Shown one piece after another: positions 1-9,434 of a stretch of 64,000 nt of DNA. Each line of letters begins with the position of its first letter. The first letter of the stretch is position 1. The notes below the pieces were generated by a model. That model did no database searches. It saw only the letters and a list, made by a program, of their open reading frames with translations, and was not told where the DNA came from. The stretch is from Lewinellaceae bacterium (lineage in GTDB: Bacteria; Bacteroidota; Bacteroidia; Chitinophagales; Saprospiraceae), in assembly GCA_020636135.1 (NCBI GenBank), contig JACJYK010000001.1, forward strand, positions 1,040,501 through 1,104,500, in the 5' to 3' direction. Both the position numbers and the translations under genes were made by a program.

Positions 1-2
1 CG

Positions 3-1463
3 GCGCGGACCGAGCGTCGTGCACGCGAAGTAGGTGTTCGTAAAGTGATCGGATCCAACCGCAGCCAACTGATCTCCCAGTTCCTGACGGAATCGGTCCT
101 GATGGCCGTACTGGCATTTGTTATCTGCATCCTCCTGGCTGAGGTGTTTATGCCAGGCTTTAATCATTTGACCGGAAAGCATTTGTCGATACCTTATTCG
201 TCGATGTCATTCTGGATCCTTGCCACCTGTCTGGTGGCGATCACCGGACTATTAGCCGGCAGTTATCCTTCGCTGATCTTGTCAGCTTTTTCACCACGGA
301 CGATCATTAAAGGACTGGGATATTCCGGAGAACGTTACCGGGGATCGCTGGCGCGAAAATTTCTGGTGATCACTCAGTTCGCATTGTCTATAGCCTTGAT
401 CATCGGCACCATGGCGGTGTTTTTACAGGTGCGATACTCTATGGCCAGGCCTTCGGGTTACAACCCTAATCTGCTGGTCATGGTCAATACGACCCCGGAC
501 CTTTCCCGGAATTATACGGTATTAAAAACTGAATTGATCTCCTCGGGGGAGGTACAGGCTATCACCAGGTCTGGTAGTCCGATCACAGCGGTTTTCCAGC
601 ATTTTGCTGACATAGACTGGCCAGGGAAGCAGGCAGGTGACCGGGCGGTATTCGCCAATGTAGATATCGGTGACGATTATTTTGAAACGACCGGAATCAG
701 GATACAGGAAGGACGTGCTTACCGCCACGGCAGCATTGCGGATACAGCATCCATCATCTTTAATGCTTCGGCGATCAAACGGATGGGACTACTGAACCCT
801 GTAGGTCAGACGGTCCGGGTTTTCGGAGCGCCACGGACCATCGTTGGAGTTGTCGATGATGTCGTTATGACATCACCCTTTGAGCCGGTAGAACCCACCA
901 TGTACCGCATGAATTACGACTGGGGCGACGCCATTATGTTTCGTCTTGATCCGAAAGTGAATGTGCATGAGGCACTGGGTACCATTGAACGTATCTTTCA
1001 AAAGCATAATCCGGCTTATCCATTTGCTTACCAATTTGCAGATGAGCAATACGCCCGGAAATTTGGGGAGGAGGAACTGACGGGTAAACTGGTTGGGATC
1101 TTTGGTATGCTGGCCATTTTCATATCCTGCTTGGGTTTATTTGGCCTGGCCATGTATATGGCTGAACGCAGAAACAAGGAGGTGGGTATCCGGAAGGTTT
1201 TGGGCGCGTCGATCAGCAGCATATGGATGAGCTTATCCCGGGAATTTTTTGTGTTGGTTTTCATCGCCTGCGCCATCGCCATACCCGTAACTGCCGTGGT
1301 GTTGAAAAAATGGTTGAGTGGTTACGTTTATCATACCAATTTACCCTGGTGGGTGTTTGTGCTGGCAGGTGGGTTTGCAGGACTCCTTACCCTGATTACC
1401 GTGGGCTACCAGGGAATAAGGGCTGCTTTAGCCAATCCGGTAAAATCACTGCACAATGAATAA
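3..1463 (+). CDS. FtsX/MacB-type ABC transporter permease, 5' partial
   Basis: The reading frame is open from base 3 at the window edge, so the N-terminal part, roughly 300 residues by comparison with the next gene, is missing. What remains (486 codons) starts inside the first FtsX domain at the family signature REVGVRKVIGS, followed by membrane segments, a periplasmic MacB-like domain (about residues 130-340), and the second FtsX domain with the signature EVGIRKVLGAS before three C-terminal membrane segments and the typical ending ANPVKSL. Such proteins are inner-membrane subunits of MacB/LolCE-like ABC systems that couple cytoplasmic ATP hydrolysis to periplasmic work. No ATPase lies nearby; it may be upstream. 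The next permease starts 44 bp downstream, so the two probably share a transcript. Substrate unknown. Confidence 0.9.
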   Translation, partial: ARTERRAREVGVRKVIGSNRSQLISQFLTESVLMAVLAFVICILLAEVFMPGFNHLTGKHLSIPYSSMSFWILATCLVAITGLLAGSYPSLILSAFSPRTIIKGLGYSGERYRGSLARKFLVITQFALSIALIIGTMAVFLQVRYSMARPSGYNPNLLVMVNTTPDLSRNYTVLKTELISSGEVQAITRSGSPITAVFQHFADIDWPGKQAGDRAVFANVDIGDDYFETTGIRIQEGRAYRHGSIADTASIIFNASAIKRMGLLNPVGQTVRVFGAPRTIVGVVDDVVMTSPFEPVEPTMYRMNYDWGDAIMFRLDPKVNVHEALGTIERIFQKHNPAYPFAYQFADEQYARKFGEEELTGKLVGIFGMLAIFISCLGLFGLAMYMAERRNKEVGIRKVLGASISSIWMSLSREFFVLVFIACAIAIPVTAVVLKKWLSGYVYHTNLPWWVFVLAGGFAGLLTLITVGYQGIRAALANPVKSLHNE

Positions 1464-1507
1464 CAGGACTTTTTAAACTTAGTAATGCATCTCAAACGGA
1501 ATAAAAT

Positions 1508-3913
1508 ATGTTGACCAATTATCTGAAAATAGCATTCAGGAATCTGTTCAAACACCGGTTTTTTTCATTGCTGAACATTACCGGATTAGCCCTGGGCATG
1601 GCGTCTTGTCTGACGGCTATCCTTATCCTGAAAGATCAATTGGGTTACGATCGTTTCCAGCCAAACCGGGACCGGGTGTACCGCATCATCTGTCAGAATA
1701 AGGAAGGGATGAAACTGGCCTCAGTGGCCTACCCGCTTGGCGATGCCATTGCAGAGAATTACAGTCAGGTTGAGAACACCGTTCGGCTGGTAAGGAGCAT
1801 TTATGCTGCCGATGCTACCACAGCGGATAATAAAACATTACAGGTCAGTGGGTACTTCACCGAGCCCTCCTTCTTCCAAATTTTTGGCTTTGAACTGGAG
1901 GCCGGCAATCCGGCAAACGCACTTTCACAACCCAATACCATCGTTTTATCACACGAATTTGCTGAGCGCATGTTTGAAGGTAGAGATCCGGTGGGCCAAA
2001 CCCTGGAGCTGGGTGGGAAAGGTACTTATCAGGTCACCGGTGTCGTTGCACCACCGCCAGGAAAAAGTCATTTGCGGTTTGATGTCCTGGCATCTGCGGC
2101 TACATTGGCCTCGCTGGACCAGGCTTTACCAACGTCTGAAGCCGGAGAAAAGATCCTGGACAACTGGGCTAACCGTTACATGAGTTATGTCTATGTATTG
2201 GTCAAGCCGGCAACCACGGAGAAGGATCTGAAGCTGGCCTTGGATCAGATAGCCGTGACCCGTTCTCAGACGGATTTGGAAGATAGGAATGTGGTCTTTT
2301 ATCCACAGCGTCTGGCTCATATTACGCCTGCGCCGGAACAATTGGCCAATGATACAACGGATGGAGCTCCCTGGTTTTTTATGTATGGCATTGGATTTTT
2401 TGTACTCCTGCTGACGTTGTTTCCGGCTTTGAATTATGCCAATTTAACGACGGCCAGGGCACTGTCCAGGGTGAAAGAGATCGGGATTCGTAAGACGGTG
2501 GGTGCGAAGAAAGCGGACGTGCGTAAATTGATACTAACAGAATCGGTCCTAACGGCTTTAATAGCGCTGGCTATTGCTTCTCAGTTGAGTATACCCCTGA
2601 ATCATTTTGTGGTCAGGTATTTTCCGGTTTCCATTGACGCTGCAGGTTTACAAATTGATGGATTTGATTGGGCAATATTTATTGTGTTTGGCCTCCTGGT
2701 AGGCCTGATCGCAGGCTGGCTCCCTGCCAATCGTATGGCAAAAATGGAATCCCTGTCGGCCTTAAAACATAGCACGCGTATTTTAGGAAGGTCACCATTC
2801 CGGTGGAAATCGGTGATGCTGGCGGGACAATTTGCACTTTCGCTGATATTCCTGGTTTTTGTGACGACCATCTGGATGCAGATGAAGTACATGTTGATAA
2901 CGGATTATGGCTTCCAGAGGGAAAATCTGGTTACGGTATCCCTACAAGGTAACGATCCGGCGATTCTCAAGAATGAATTCAGGCAGGATCCGCATGTCGT
3001 GGGCATCACACAAAGTTCCTTGTTTCTGGCGAGCAGTAATTTGCAGGGCATGCCGGTAAAGCTCGAACCAGGTGGCGAATATCAGGAAGTACATAGTACG
3101 TTGGTGGATGCCGATTTTAACAATGTCATGGGGCTCAAACTGGTAGCTGGTCAGGATTTTCCGTCGAATTATACAGGAGGAGATCAAACGTTTCTCATCT
3201 TCAACCAGACAGCCGTGACTGCCTTTCATTGGGGCACACCTGCAGAGGCGGTTGGCAAGACGGTGTGGCTGGACGATACGACAACGGCGGTGGTCCGGGG
3301 TATCGTAGAAGATTTCCATTACCGGAATCTGGAAAGCGGGATCGATCCGTTTGCTCTACAACTGAAGGATACCAAATTTGGCACCTTATATCTGCGCATG
3401 GCGCCGGGTGATCCGGTGATCGCCATGCAGGCTTTGCAAAGCATCTGGAAGAAGGTAGATCGCGTACATACCTTTGACGGGACTTATATGGAAGAAAACA
3501 TCCGGCGGGCGTATCAAAGCGTAACTTTTGTTGGCGGCTTGATGAGTTTCTTCACCCTGCTTGCCCTGGTCCTGGCATGCATGGGATTATTGGGAATGGT
3601 AACCTTTAGTGTGAACAATAAGATCAGGGAAATTGGCATCCGCAAGGTACTAGGGGCATCCATCACGCAATTGACCATTCAATTGTCACGACAATTTATG
3701 GTCTTGTTAGGTCTTGCCCTGATCATTGCCTTACCCCTGAGTTATATGTTGGTAAGTAAATTTCTGAATGTGTTTGTTTACCACATTTCCATCGGCTTCC
3801 TGATTTTGGGAGGTAGTGCTTTTATGATGATTATACTGGGAATAGCAACCATTGGCGTTCAGACCATCAGAGCGGCCAGGGCTAATCCGGTAGATACGTT
3901 AACGCAGGAATGA
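1508..3913 (+). CDS. FtsX/MacB-type ABC transporter permease
   Basis: This 801-residue protein has the full architecture of the Bacteroidota MacB-type permease: an N-terminal membrane segment near residues 20-40, a MacB periplasmic core domain (about 45-270), an FtsX domain with EIGIRKTVGAKK near residue 325, a central pair of membrane segments, a second periplasmic domain (about 460-670), and a second FtsX domain with EIGIRKVLGAS near residue 710, ending ANPVDTL. It is probably an inner-membrane mechanotransmission permease needing a separate ATPase. It follows the partial permease on the same strand, suggesting an operon of paralogous permeases, possibly working with the TolC-like protein at 4565, although the intervening gene and gaps make that inference. 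Substrate cannot be told from sequence. Confidence 0.92.
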   Translation: MLTNYLKIAFRNLFKHRFFSLLNITGLALGMASCLTAILILKDQLGYDRFQPNRDRVYRIICQNKEGMKLASVAYPLGDAIAENYSQVENTVRLVRSIYAADATTADNKTLQVSGYFTEPSFFQIFGFELEAGNPANALSQPNTIVLSHEFAERMFEGRDPVGQTLELGGKGTYQVTGVVAPPPGKSHLRFDVLASAATLASLDQALPTSEAGEKILDNWANRYMSYVYVLVKPATTEKDLKLALDQIAVTRSQTDLEDRNVVFYPQRLAHITPAPEQLANDTTDGAPWFFMYGIGFFVLLLTLFPALNYANLTTARALSRVKEIGIRKTVGAKKADVRKLILTESVLTALIALAIASQLSIPLNHFVVRYFPVSIDAAGLQIDGFDWAIFIVFGLLVGLIAGWLPANRMAKMESLSALKHSTRILGRSPFRWKSVMLAGQFALSLIFLVFVTTIWMQMKYMLITDYGFQRENLVTVSLQGNDPAILKNEFRQDPHVVGITQSSLFLASSNLQGMPVKLEPGGEYQEVHSTLVDADFNNVMGLKLVAGQDFPSNYTGGDQTFLIFNQTAVTAFHWGTPAEAVGKTVWLDDTTTAVVRGIVEDFHYRNLESGIDPFALQLKDTKFGTLYLRMAPGDPVIAMQALQSIWKKVDRVHTFDGTYMEENIRRAYQSVTFVGGLMSFFTLLALVLACMGLLGMVTFSVNNKIREIGIRKVLGASITQLTIQLSRQFMVLLGLALIIALPLSYMLVSKFLNVFVYHISIGFLILGGSAFMMIILGIATIGVQTIRAARANPVDTLTQE

Positions 3914-4095
3914 TCAGCTGGATGAAATTAAAATCAGGTCATAAAATGATGGGTCATTCTCCTAAATCTGCCGGTAGCCATTGGTTTCCGGTAATTCCTG
4001 TTCATTCTGTTGAAGTTCAGACGGATGGTGACCTTACGATAATGCATCAAAGGATTTATACAACCCATATTTTCAAATGATTAAAAACAGAGCTT

Positions 4096-4401
4096 ATGTT
4101 ACAATTAGCCATACCAATTCCTTCTGTTCCGGGTATCCAGGACATTGACATGGAAATGAATATCCAGGGTAAAAAGCAAAAACTGCATTTCAAAGTGCAG
4201 GTGTTTACTTGGGATGAATGCGTGCATACCCTGGATGAACGCATCGAATGCATCCGGGATATTATCCGGGATTACGGGGAGGAATGGAGCATCTATCACA
4301 TTGGATCGCCGACGGAATCTTATGTTCCATTGACTTTTATCCGCACCGATGACTGGAACCGTCAGCGGCAGATGATGATGGAAGTGCTTAAGGAAGGTTG
4401 A
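4096..4401 (+). CDS. small protein of unknown function (101 aa)
   Basis: A 101-residue soluble protein with no signal peptide or membrane segment. I do not recognise a family. The N-terminal half is hydrophobic and acidic (IPIPSVPGIQDIDMEM), the middle holds a charged helix-like stretch with DERIECIRDIIRDYGEEW, and the end is basic and methionine-rich. Coding status rests on a clean ATG, a sensible amino-acid composition and placement between same-strand genes. The stop codon TGA is the first three bases of a 7-bp tandem repeat. It could be a cytoplasmic accessory protein of the neighbouring transport genes, but nothing in the sequence shows that. Confidence 0.65.
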   Translation: MLQLAIPIPSVPGIQDIDMEMNIQGKKQKLHFKVQVFTWDECVHTLDERIECIRDIIRDYGEEWSIYHIGSPTESYVPLTFIRTDDWNRQRQMMMEVLKEG

Positions 4402-4426
4402 ATGTTGAATGTTGAATGTTGAATGG
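4399..4426 (+). repeat. heptamer array TGAATGT x4 starting at the stop codon
   Basis: Four consecutive 7-bp units, TGAATGT three times and then TGAATGG. The TGA of unit 1 is the stop codon of the 101-residue gene. Because 7 is not a multiple of 3, the first three units place TGA in all three forward frames. Related stop-phased heptamer arrays lie at 7776, 26997 and 54370. Confidence 0.85.
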
Positions 4427-4564
4427 GAGTGGAATTTCATCTTGTGATGATTAGTAGTGGCGAGGGGACTCGGGGATGGCTCACTCAACAACAAATGGTC
4501 AATAATGAAACAGGCGGGAGCAAGTGTTATGGTGATTCCGGCCTAAAATTGTATAAGCATAAAA

Positions 4565-5908
4565 ATGAATAAAAATACCACAACGATGAATTGGAATGAA
4601 GTATTGAAAGGGATCCTCAGTGCCGTAGTGATGTTACTGACAATTACGGGTCGTGGTCAGGAAACCTTGACCATCCAACAGTGCATGGATCTGGTTGAAA
4701 AACAGAGTTTGTCTGTGCAGGCCAGTACGTACGACGTACACCGTGCGGAGATCAACCTGCGCGAAAGCAAGCAGGCGCTAATGCCGGATCTATCGGCAGA
4801 CGGTCAGTTTAGTTACAGCTTTGGACGGACAATTGACCCGACGACTAACCTGTTTGAATCTCAGAATCTGGGATTTAACAGTTTTAATCTCCGCAGCAGT
4901 GTGCCTATATTCCAGGGTGGGCAACTACGGCGCGAGATCATCGCAGCACAGCAGTCCCTGGCGGCGCTGGATCTTCGCAGTCAGGAGACTCAACTAAATA
5001 CACGCATGGATGTGCTCCAGGCATATGTCACCCATTTATTTGAAGCGGAGCGTATCAAAAATGCCGAGGGGCAGATGGCAATATCCCAGCATCAGCTGGA
5101 TCAGGTCGATGAACGAATTAAAGCAGAGGTGGCACCAGCGGTCGACCGGCTTCAATGGCAGGCACAACTGGCCCGCAACACACAAGACCGCATCCAGCGA
5201 TTGAATGCGATGGAAAATGCCGGGCATCAACTGCGCAACCTGTTGAACCTGGATCCGGAAGCTCCGCTGAACCTTCAGGAACCGGACGGTTCCGCTGCGG
5301 TAGCAGAGGAAGCCTATACGTTCGCTTCGGTGATGCAGCGGCTTATGAACAGCCATCCCGGAATCCAGGCGGATGCCCGGAATGTACAATTGGCAGAAAC
5401 CAACATTTCCATTGCGGAGTCCAGATACCTGCCTACCCTGTACGCCGGAGCGAGCGTGAACACTAATTATTCAACCCTGGGTTCGACTTCTTATTTTGAA
5501 CAATTGAATCAAAACCTGGGTGTTGGAGTAGGGGTGGCACTGAATGTCCCGATTTACGACCGGGGTACCCGCCGTGCGGAAGTCCACCGTCAGGAAAATG
5601 CCCTGGATCTGGCACGAAACACCCAACAGCAAAACCTGAACAGTCTCCGCCAACAAGTTCAACAGTTATTGACTGACCTGCGCAGTGCCCGGGAAGAAAT
5701 GACCGCAGCAACGACCAAAGTTGAATACCTCAAAACAACCCTGGATAATATGCAGCAACGCTTTGGACTGGGGATGGTCAACAACTATGAACTGCTGGAT
5801 GCACAAAACCAATACGAGCAAGCCGTCAACGACCTGACCATTGCCAAATTTGATTTGCTGTACCGCCGCCTGGTTATCAACCTGCTGGAAGATGGTACCA
5901 TCAACTAG
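4565..5908 (+). CDS. TolC family outer membrane efflux protein
   Basis: A 447-residue protein with an N-terminal signal sequence (hydrophobic core about residues 14-27, likely cleavage near GRG-QE) and two outer-membrane-efflux-protein repeats (about 35-230 and 245-440). Hallmarks are long heptad-rich helices, the conserved phrase LPTLYAGASV before the second half, and the C-terminal YEQAVNDLTIAKFDLLYRR. TolC proteins trimerise into an outer-membrane barrel with a periplasmic alpha tunnel and serve RND, ABC or type I export pumps. No membrane-fusion protein or RND pump is adjacent; the nearest candidate partners are the FtsX/MacB permeases upstream, which matches the MacAB-TolC pattern but without a MacA here. 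The ATG at 4565 is preferred; an internal ATG at codon 8 is possible. Confidence 0.93.
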   Translation: MNKNTTTMNWNEVLKGILSAVVMLLTITGRGQETLTIQQCMDLVEKQSLSVQASTYDVHRAEINLRESKQALMPDLSADGQFSYSFGRTIDPTTNLFESQNLGFNSFNLRSSVPIFQGGQLRREIIAAQQSLAALDLRSQETQLNTRMDVLQAYVTHLFEAERIKNAEGQMAISQHQLDQVDERIKAEVAPAVDRLQWQAQLARNTQDRIQRLNAMENAGHQLRNLLNLDPEAPLNLQEPDGSAAVAEEAYTFASVMQRLMNSHPGIQADARNVQLAETNISIAESRYLPTLYAGASVNTNYSTLGSTSYFEQLNQNLGVGVGVALNVPIYDRGTRRAEVHRQENALDLARNTQQQNLNSLRQQVQQLLTDLRSAREEMTAATTKVEYLKTTLDNMQQRFGLGMVNNYELLDAQNQYEQAVNDLTIAKFDLLYRRLVINLLEDGTIN

Positions 5909-5978
5909 GACCGGACTTGAATTGTGAAACTGAGAGAGGATTCGCCGGTCAATCGAAAGAATGAATCGATTTCCTTGT

Positions 5979-5986
5979 TACCTTCG
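5979..5986 (+). promoter_or_regulatory. candidate -7 box (TACCTTCG) for the ClC gene
   Basis: TACCTTCG resembles the Bacteroidota -7 consensus TAnnTTTG with one mismatch and is identical to the box upstream of lpxD. It would start transcription around 15-20 nt before the GTG at 6009. No clear -33 TTTG is visible at the usual distance. Confidence 0.4.
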
Positions 5987-6008
5987 CAGGGTGAAATAAT
6001 CAAGGAAA

Positions 6009-7778
6009 GTGCGATTGATTGACCGGATTTACATTAAGGTGCTGGCTTGGCGGAGGCGCTATCTGAGGGATTATACATTTGTTCTTTTGCTTGCTGTCCT
6101 GGTGGGCATCGTTGCCGGACTGGCATCTGTGGTATTAAAGACCATCATCAATACGGTGGAGATCTATACCACCACACTTACCTCCAAAGGTTTTTTCCTC
6201 TTTGTGCCTTTATTGGGTATCCTGCTCGTTAGCGCACTGAAGCGTTTTTTCTTTCAGAAGGTCTCGACCTTTTCGGGTATTGGCAGCATCATTTATTCAA
6301 TTGCCCGCACCAATGCACGTATTCCGGGCATGCTGATGTACACCCGGATGATCACTTCGGGCCTGACCATGGGTTTTGGTGGCAGCGCCGGACTGGAAGC
6401 CCCGGCCGTGGTGACAGGTAGTGCAATCGGAAGCAATCTGGCATCCTTCTTCAATTTGGGTCATAAGTTCAGGACCCTGTTTATCGGGTGTGGATCTGCA
6501 GCCGGCCTGGCAGCCATCTTTAATGCACCGGTTGCGGGGACCTTGTTTGCGCTGGAAGTGCTGATCCCTCATTTTTCGACGGAGATATTTATTCCGGTAC
6601 TGATCTCTGCGGCCTCCGGGAGCTTGTTTTCTCAGCTGTTCATGGACGGTGAAGTATTGTTTCAGATTTCGGAAGTTTCGGTATTCAAAGCGAATGAGGT
6701 GCCACTGGTGGTCTTGCTGGGATTGCTGTCTGGGATAACCAGTATCTACTATACGAAAGTGGGAGGCTGGGTGCAGAACAAGCTGAAACAAATGGAAAGC
6801 TGGTACTTGCGGGCCATTATAGGCGGTGTGTTGCTGGGTGTCTTGTTGTATGCTTTCCCGTTGTTTTACGGTGAAGGATACCTGAGTGTCCGGTTTTTAC
6901 TGGATCATGAAGTGAACGGACTTTACGAGTCTTCCTTGTTTAGTTTCTTACCCAATACGGCCTTGTTCCTGTCAATATTCATGATCGCACTGGTCCTGTT
7001 TAAGCCGATCGCTGCCAGCCTGACCCTGGGTGGGGGTGGTGACGGAGGTATGTTTGCTCCCTCCTTCATCACGGGAGCTTATCTGGGATATTTGTTTTTT
7101 TCTCTGGTTGAACTGGCATTTCCTTCCTGGCTGATCAACCCGACGAATTATATCCTCCTGGGGATGAGTGGTGTGCTTGCGGGTGTTATGCATTCTCCGC
7201 TCACTGCGATCTTTCTGATCGCTGAGATGTCCGGAGGATATACCCTGTTTATCCCCCTGATGATCATCGTGTCCTGTGCCTATTTTATGAAGTTGTACTT
7301 CCACCAGAAGCCGATCTACCTGCAATCCAAGTTATTGGAAGACATCAACTTTGAACACCAGGAAGCGATTTCGCTGCATCAGATGGAAATGCAGGATTTA
7401 CTGGAAACGGATTTGCGGCAAATTAATCCTGAAATGACCCTTGGGGATCTGGTGAAAATTATTGCTAGCTCCCGGCGTAACTTATTTCCGGTCGTTCAGA
7501 CCGGACAGTTGATGGGTGTGTTACTGTTGGATGACATCCGCCCGATTATGTTTGATACCAGCCGGTACCAGGAGCTGAAGGCCAAGGATTTGATGATCCT
7601 TCCTCCTGCGACCATCGAATGGAATGAGCCCATGTCTTCGGTGCTCTCCAAGTTCGAGAAGACGGGAGCCTGGAACCTTCCGGTCCTGGATGGAGGAAAG
7701 TATAAAGGTTTCATTTCAAAATCCAACATCCTGTCTGAGTACCGGGAGGCGTTGAGGAAATCCAGGGATATTGATTAA
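6009..7778 (+). CDS. ClC family chloride channel/transporter with C-terminal CBS domains
   Basis: A 589-residue integral membrane protein. Residues about 20-440 form the ClC fold: the motif GSAGLEAP holds the gating glutamate (E130), GCGSAAGLAAIFNAP and GGMFAPS correspond to the anion-pathway helix ends, and MSGVLAGVMHSPLTA is the typical helix before the C-terminal helices. Residues about 455-585 form a CBS pair that in this family senses adenine nucleotides or ionic conditions. It probably moves chloride or another anion, either as a channel or in exchange for protons; the sequence alone does not decide which. Start is a GTG with a purine-rich AAGGAAA just upstream. It stands alone, and its TAA stop is also the first codon-sized piece of a long purine heptamer array. 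Confidence 0.93.
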   Translation: MRLIDRIYIKVLAWRRRYLRDYTFVLLLAVLVGIVAGLASVVLKTIINTVEIYTTTLTSKGFFLFVPLLGILLVSALKRFFFQKVSTFSGIGSIIYSIARTNARIPGMLMYTRMITSGLTMGFGGSAGLEAPAVVTGSAIGSNLASFFNLGHKFRTLFIGCGSAAGLAAIFNAPVAGTLFALEVLIPHFSTEIFIPVLISAASGSLFSQLFMDGEVLFQISEVSVFKANEVPLVVLLGLLSGITSIYYTKVGGWVQNKLKQMESWYLRAIIGGVLLGVLLYAFPLFYGEGYLSVRFLLDHEVNGLYESSLFSFLPNTALFLSIFMIALVLFKPIAASLTLGGGGDGGMFAPSFITGAYLGYLFFSLVELAFPSWLINPTNYILLGMSGVLAGVMHSPLTAIFLIAEMSGGYTLFIPLMIIVSCAYFMKLYFHQKPIYLQSKLLEDINFEHQEAISLHQMEMQDLLETDLRQINPEMTLGDLVKIIASSRRNLFPVVQTGQLMGVLLLDDIRPIMFDTSRYQELKAKDLMILPPATIEWNEPMSSVLSKFEKTGAWNLPVLDGGKYKGFISKSNILSEYREALRKSRDID

Positions 7779-7890
7779 GGGAAAAGGGAAAAGGGAGAAG
7801 GGAGAAGGGGAAAGGGAAAAAGGGAGAAGGGGAAAAGGAAAAAGGGCAAAAGAGGTATCAGGGGTAAAAGAGGTATCACAGGTGAAACTC
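7776..7890 (+). repeat. purine heptamer array beginning at the stop codon, passing into a 9-bp array
   Basis: From 7776 there are about ten units close to (A/G)AAGGGA, seven bases each with two 8-base exceptions; the first unit TAAGGGA contains the TAA stop of the ClC gene. From 7846 the pattern changes to five 9-bp units (GCAAAAGAG, GTATCAGGG, GTAAAAGAG, GTATCACAG, GTGAAACTC). The 9-bp part is the reverse complement of the pyrimidine arrays at 24011 and 27034. No protein reading is evident. Confidence 0.85.
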
Positions 7891-7898
7891 TCATAGTT

Positions 7899-7973
7899 CC
7901 ATGGCTTCAGCCTGAGCAAATCGTATCAAAGTCAGAAACCCCTATAATCCCATGGCTTTAGCCTGGGGAAAAA
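7899..7973 (+). repeat. REP-like palindrome, two copies (CCATGGCTTnAGCCTGnG)
   Basis: Copy 1 at 7899-7920 reads CCATGGCTTCAGCCTGAGC and copy 2 at 7949-7973 reads CCCATGGCTTTAGCCTGGGG; each can fold on GGCT/AGCC arms. A third copy lies in reverse orientation at 23926-23950. In both places the element sits next to a 9-bp purine/pyrimidine array with the same relative order, so they look like copies of one composite repeat. No transposase is in the window. Confidence 0.7.
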
Positions 7974-7996
7974 CCAGGTGGAATGCTGGACCTGCG

Positions 7997-8004
7997 TATC
8001 TTTG
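7997..8004 (+). promoter_or_regulatory. candidate -7 box (TATCTTTG) for pdxH
   Basis: A perfect match to TAnnTTTG, 55 bases before the pdxH start, giving a leader of roughly 50 nt. No obvious TTTG at -33; that site falls at the edge of the REP-like repeat. Confidence 0.5.
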
Positions 8005-8059
8005 TGGAGCAACCGCTAACGTTAACGGTGAATAGTTACCCAAAGGAAAACACAGTATC

Positions 8060-8698
8060 ATGAAGTTATTCGACATGCGCAAGGAGTACAGGGCCCCGGA
8101 GATCAGTCTGGAGGATATGAATCCGGATCCCTTCACCCAATTTGAACAATGGTTCTCCGAAGCCAAAGAACTTTATGGTGACCACACCAATGCCATGAGT
8201 CTGGCTACCGCATCGGCCGGGGCAGCACCATCGCTGCGGACGGTCCTGCTGAAATCATTTGACCGGGAAGGCTTTGTTTTCTTTACCAACTACGCCAGCC
8301 GCAAGGCCCGGGAAATAAGTGATAATCCTCAGGTTGCGCTGATGTTTCCCTGGATCGAAATGCACCGCCAGGTGATCATTACCGGAACAGCCAGCAAGAT
8401 ATCCACAGCGGAGTCTTTGTCCTATTTCATCTCCCGGCCCCGGGGTAGCCAGCTGGGTGCCTGGATCTCACAGCAGAGCAGCGTGATCTCATCGCGTAAG
8501 GCACTGATGATACAGTGGGAACACATGAAAGAAAAATTTAAGGATGGTAACATACCCTTGCCGGATTTCTGGGGAGGTTTCCGGGTCGTACCGTCCAATT
8601 TTGAATTCTGGCAAGGACAGGAAAACCGCCTGCACGATCGTTTTTATTATTCTCCACAGGATGATGGCGGATGGGTGATCGAGTTGCTTTCGCCGTGA
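8060..8698 (+). CDS. pdxH: pyridoxamine 5'-phosphate oxidase
   Basis: A 212-residue protein matching PdxH in full length. It oxidises pyridoxamine or pyridoxine 5'-phosphate to pyridoxal 5'-phosphate using FMN and oxygen, the last step of PLP synthesis and salvage, in the cytoplasm. Visible family features are the N-terminal MRKEY, the FMN-binding core with RTVLLKSFDREGFVFFTNY and SRKAREI, the conserved RPRGSQLGAWISQQSSVI, and the C-terminal WQGQENRLHDRF and WVIELLSP. The ATG at 8060 gives the usual N-terminus. It is monocistronic, preceded by a repeat-filled intergenic region and a good -7 box. Confidence 0.96.
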   Translation: MKLFDMRKEYRAPEISLEDMNPDPFTQFEQWFSEAKELYGDHTNAMSLATASAGAAPSLRTVLLKSFDREGFVFFTNYASRKAREISDNPQVALMFPWIEMHRQVIITGTASKISTAESLSYFISRPRGSQLGAWISQQSSVISSRKALMIQWEHMKEKFKDGNIPLPDFWGGFRVVPSNFEFWQGQENRLHDRFYYSPQDDGGWVIELLSP

Positions 8699-8794
8699 TG
8701 TTGGCAGAAGCCTTGTGAATGAAGTCGCAACAATTAATTAACCTTGATGGGTCTGATCACCTGCGGACGTAGTCTCTGATAAAAATCCTGGGGA

Positions 8795-9313
8795 TTACTG
8801 GAGATGTATGGCGAATGCCGTAGCCATTTTATCGAGAACGGCTTTCGTCTGTTTACTGCCAATTCCTATTTTTTGTTTAAAATCAAAAGTTGATATTACT
8901 TCACCGGTAGAGGTTTGGATCAAGGAGGCATTGAAATTTGCCATACGTTCCCTCCAAAGGTTATGGTAAGTATACCGGAGGATACAGTCGGACTGTTTTG
9001 CCTGAAACAACTCCTGAACAATAAGTCCTGTCTGGGGTATGGAATAAAATGTATCCAACACTTGAATGGAAACCGGAGAACCGGTGGGCAGAAAGGCTGA
9101 CACCCGATTATTTGCTATTACTTTCCATCCACTCCGCATCATGGCTTGTTCGATCAGGGTGACCAACCGATCTTCCGTATTGGAATGTACTATTTTAACA
9201 GTGGTTACCCGCGCATTCGAAATGCTTTCGGAATCAGATTTCGGACAGGAGATGCAGCCGGCTTCCAGAAAGAATAAGGACAAAATGAAAAGAGAGGTAA
9301 ATATTTGGTTCAT
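8795..9313 (-). CDS. exported protein of unknown function, possible lipoprotein
   Basis: The ATG at 9313 (MNQIFTSLF) is preferred to a TTG 18 bases upstream, giving 172 residues. An N-terminal hydrophobic segment ends at LEAGC, which resembles a lipobox but has glutamate at -3, so lipidation is uncertain. The remainder has alternating short strands and two further cysteines, and ends in an amphipathic helix. The middle part (SGWKVIANNRVSAFL) and the end (TSTGEVISTFDFK) recall periplasmic domains of CsgG/DUF-type lipoproteins, but I cannot assign a family. It lies opposite pdxH and is convergent with it across 96 bp. Confidence 0.72.
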   Translation of the reverse strand: MNQIFTSLFILSLFFLEAGCISCPKSDSESISNARVTTVKIVHSNTEDRLVTLIEQAMMRSGWKVIANNRVSAFLPTGSPVSIQVLDTFYSIPQTGLIVQELFQAKQSDCILRYTYHNLWRERMANFNASLIQTSTGEVISTFDFKQKIGIGSKQTKAVLDKMATAFAIHLQ

Positions 9314-9434
9314 CGTGATACTTTTCGCCAATTTACCGGAGTTGGCCTCAGCTAATTATTTGCATAATGTTAAACCGTCTTAATTTGGTGTTAATCCTGG
9401 ATGACAATTTAGATCATCCCTTAAACGAAAAGAA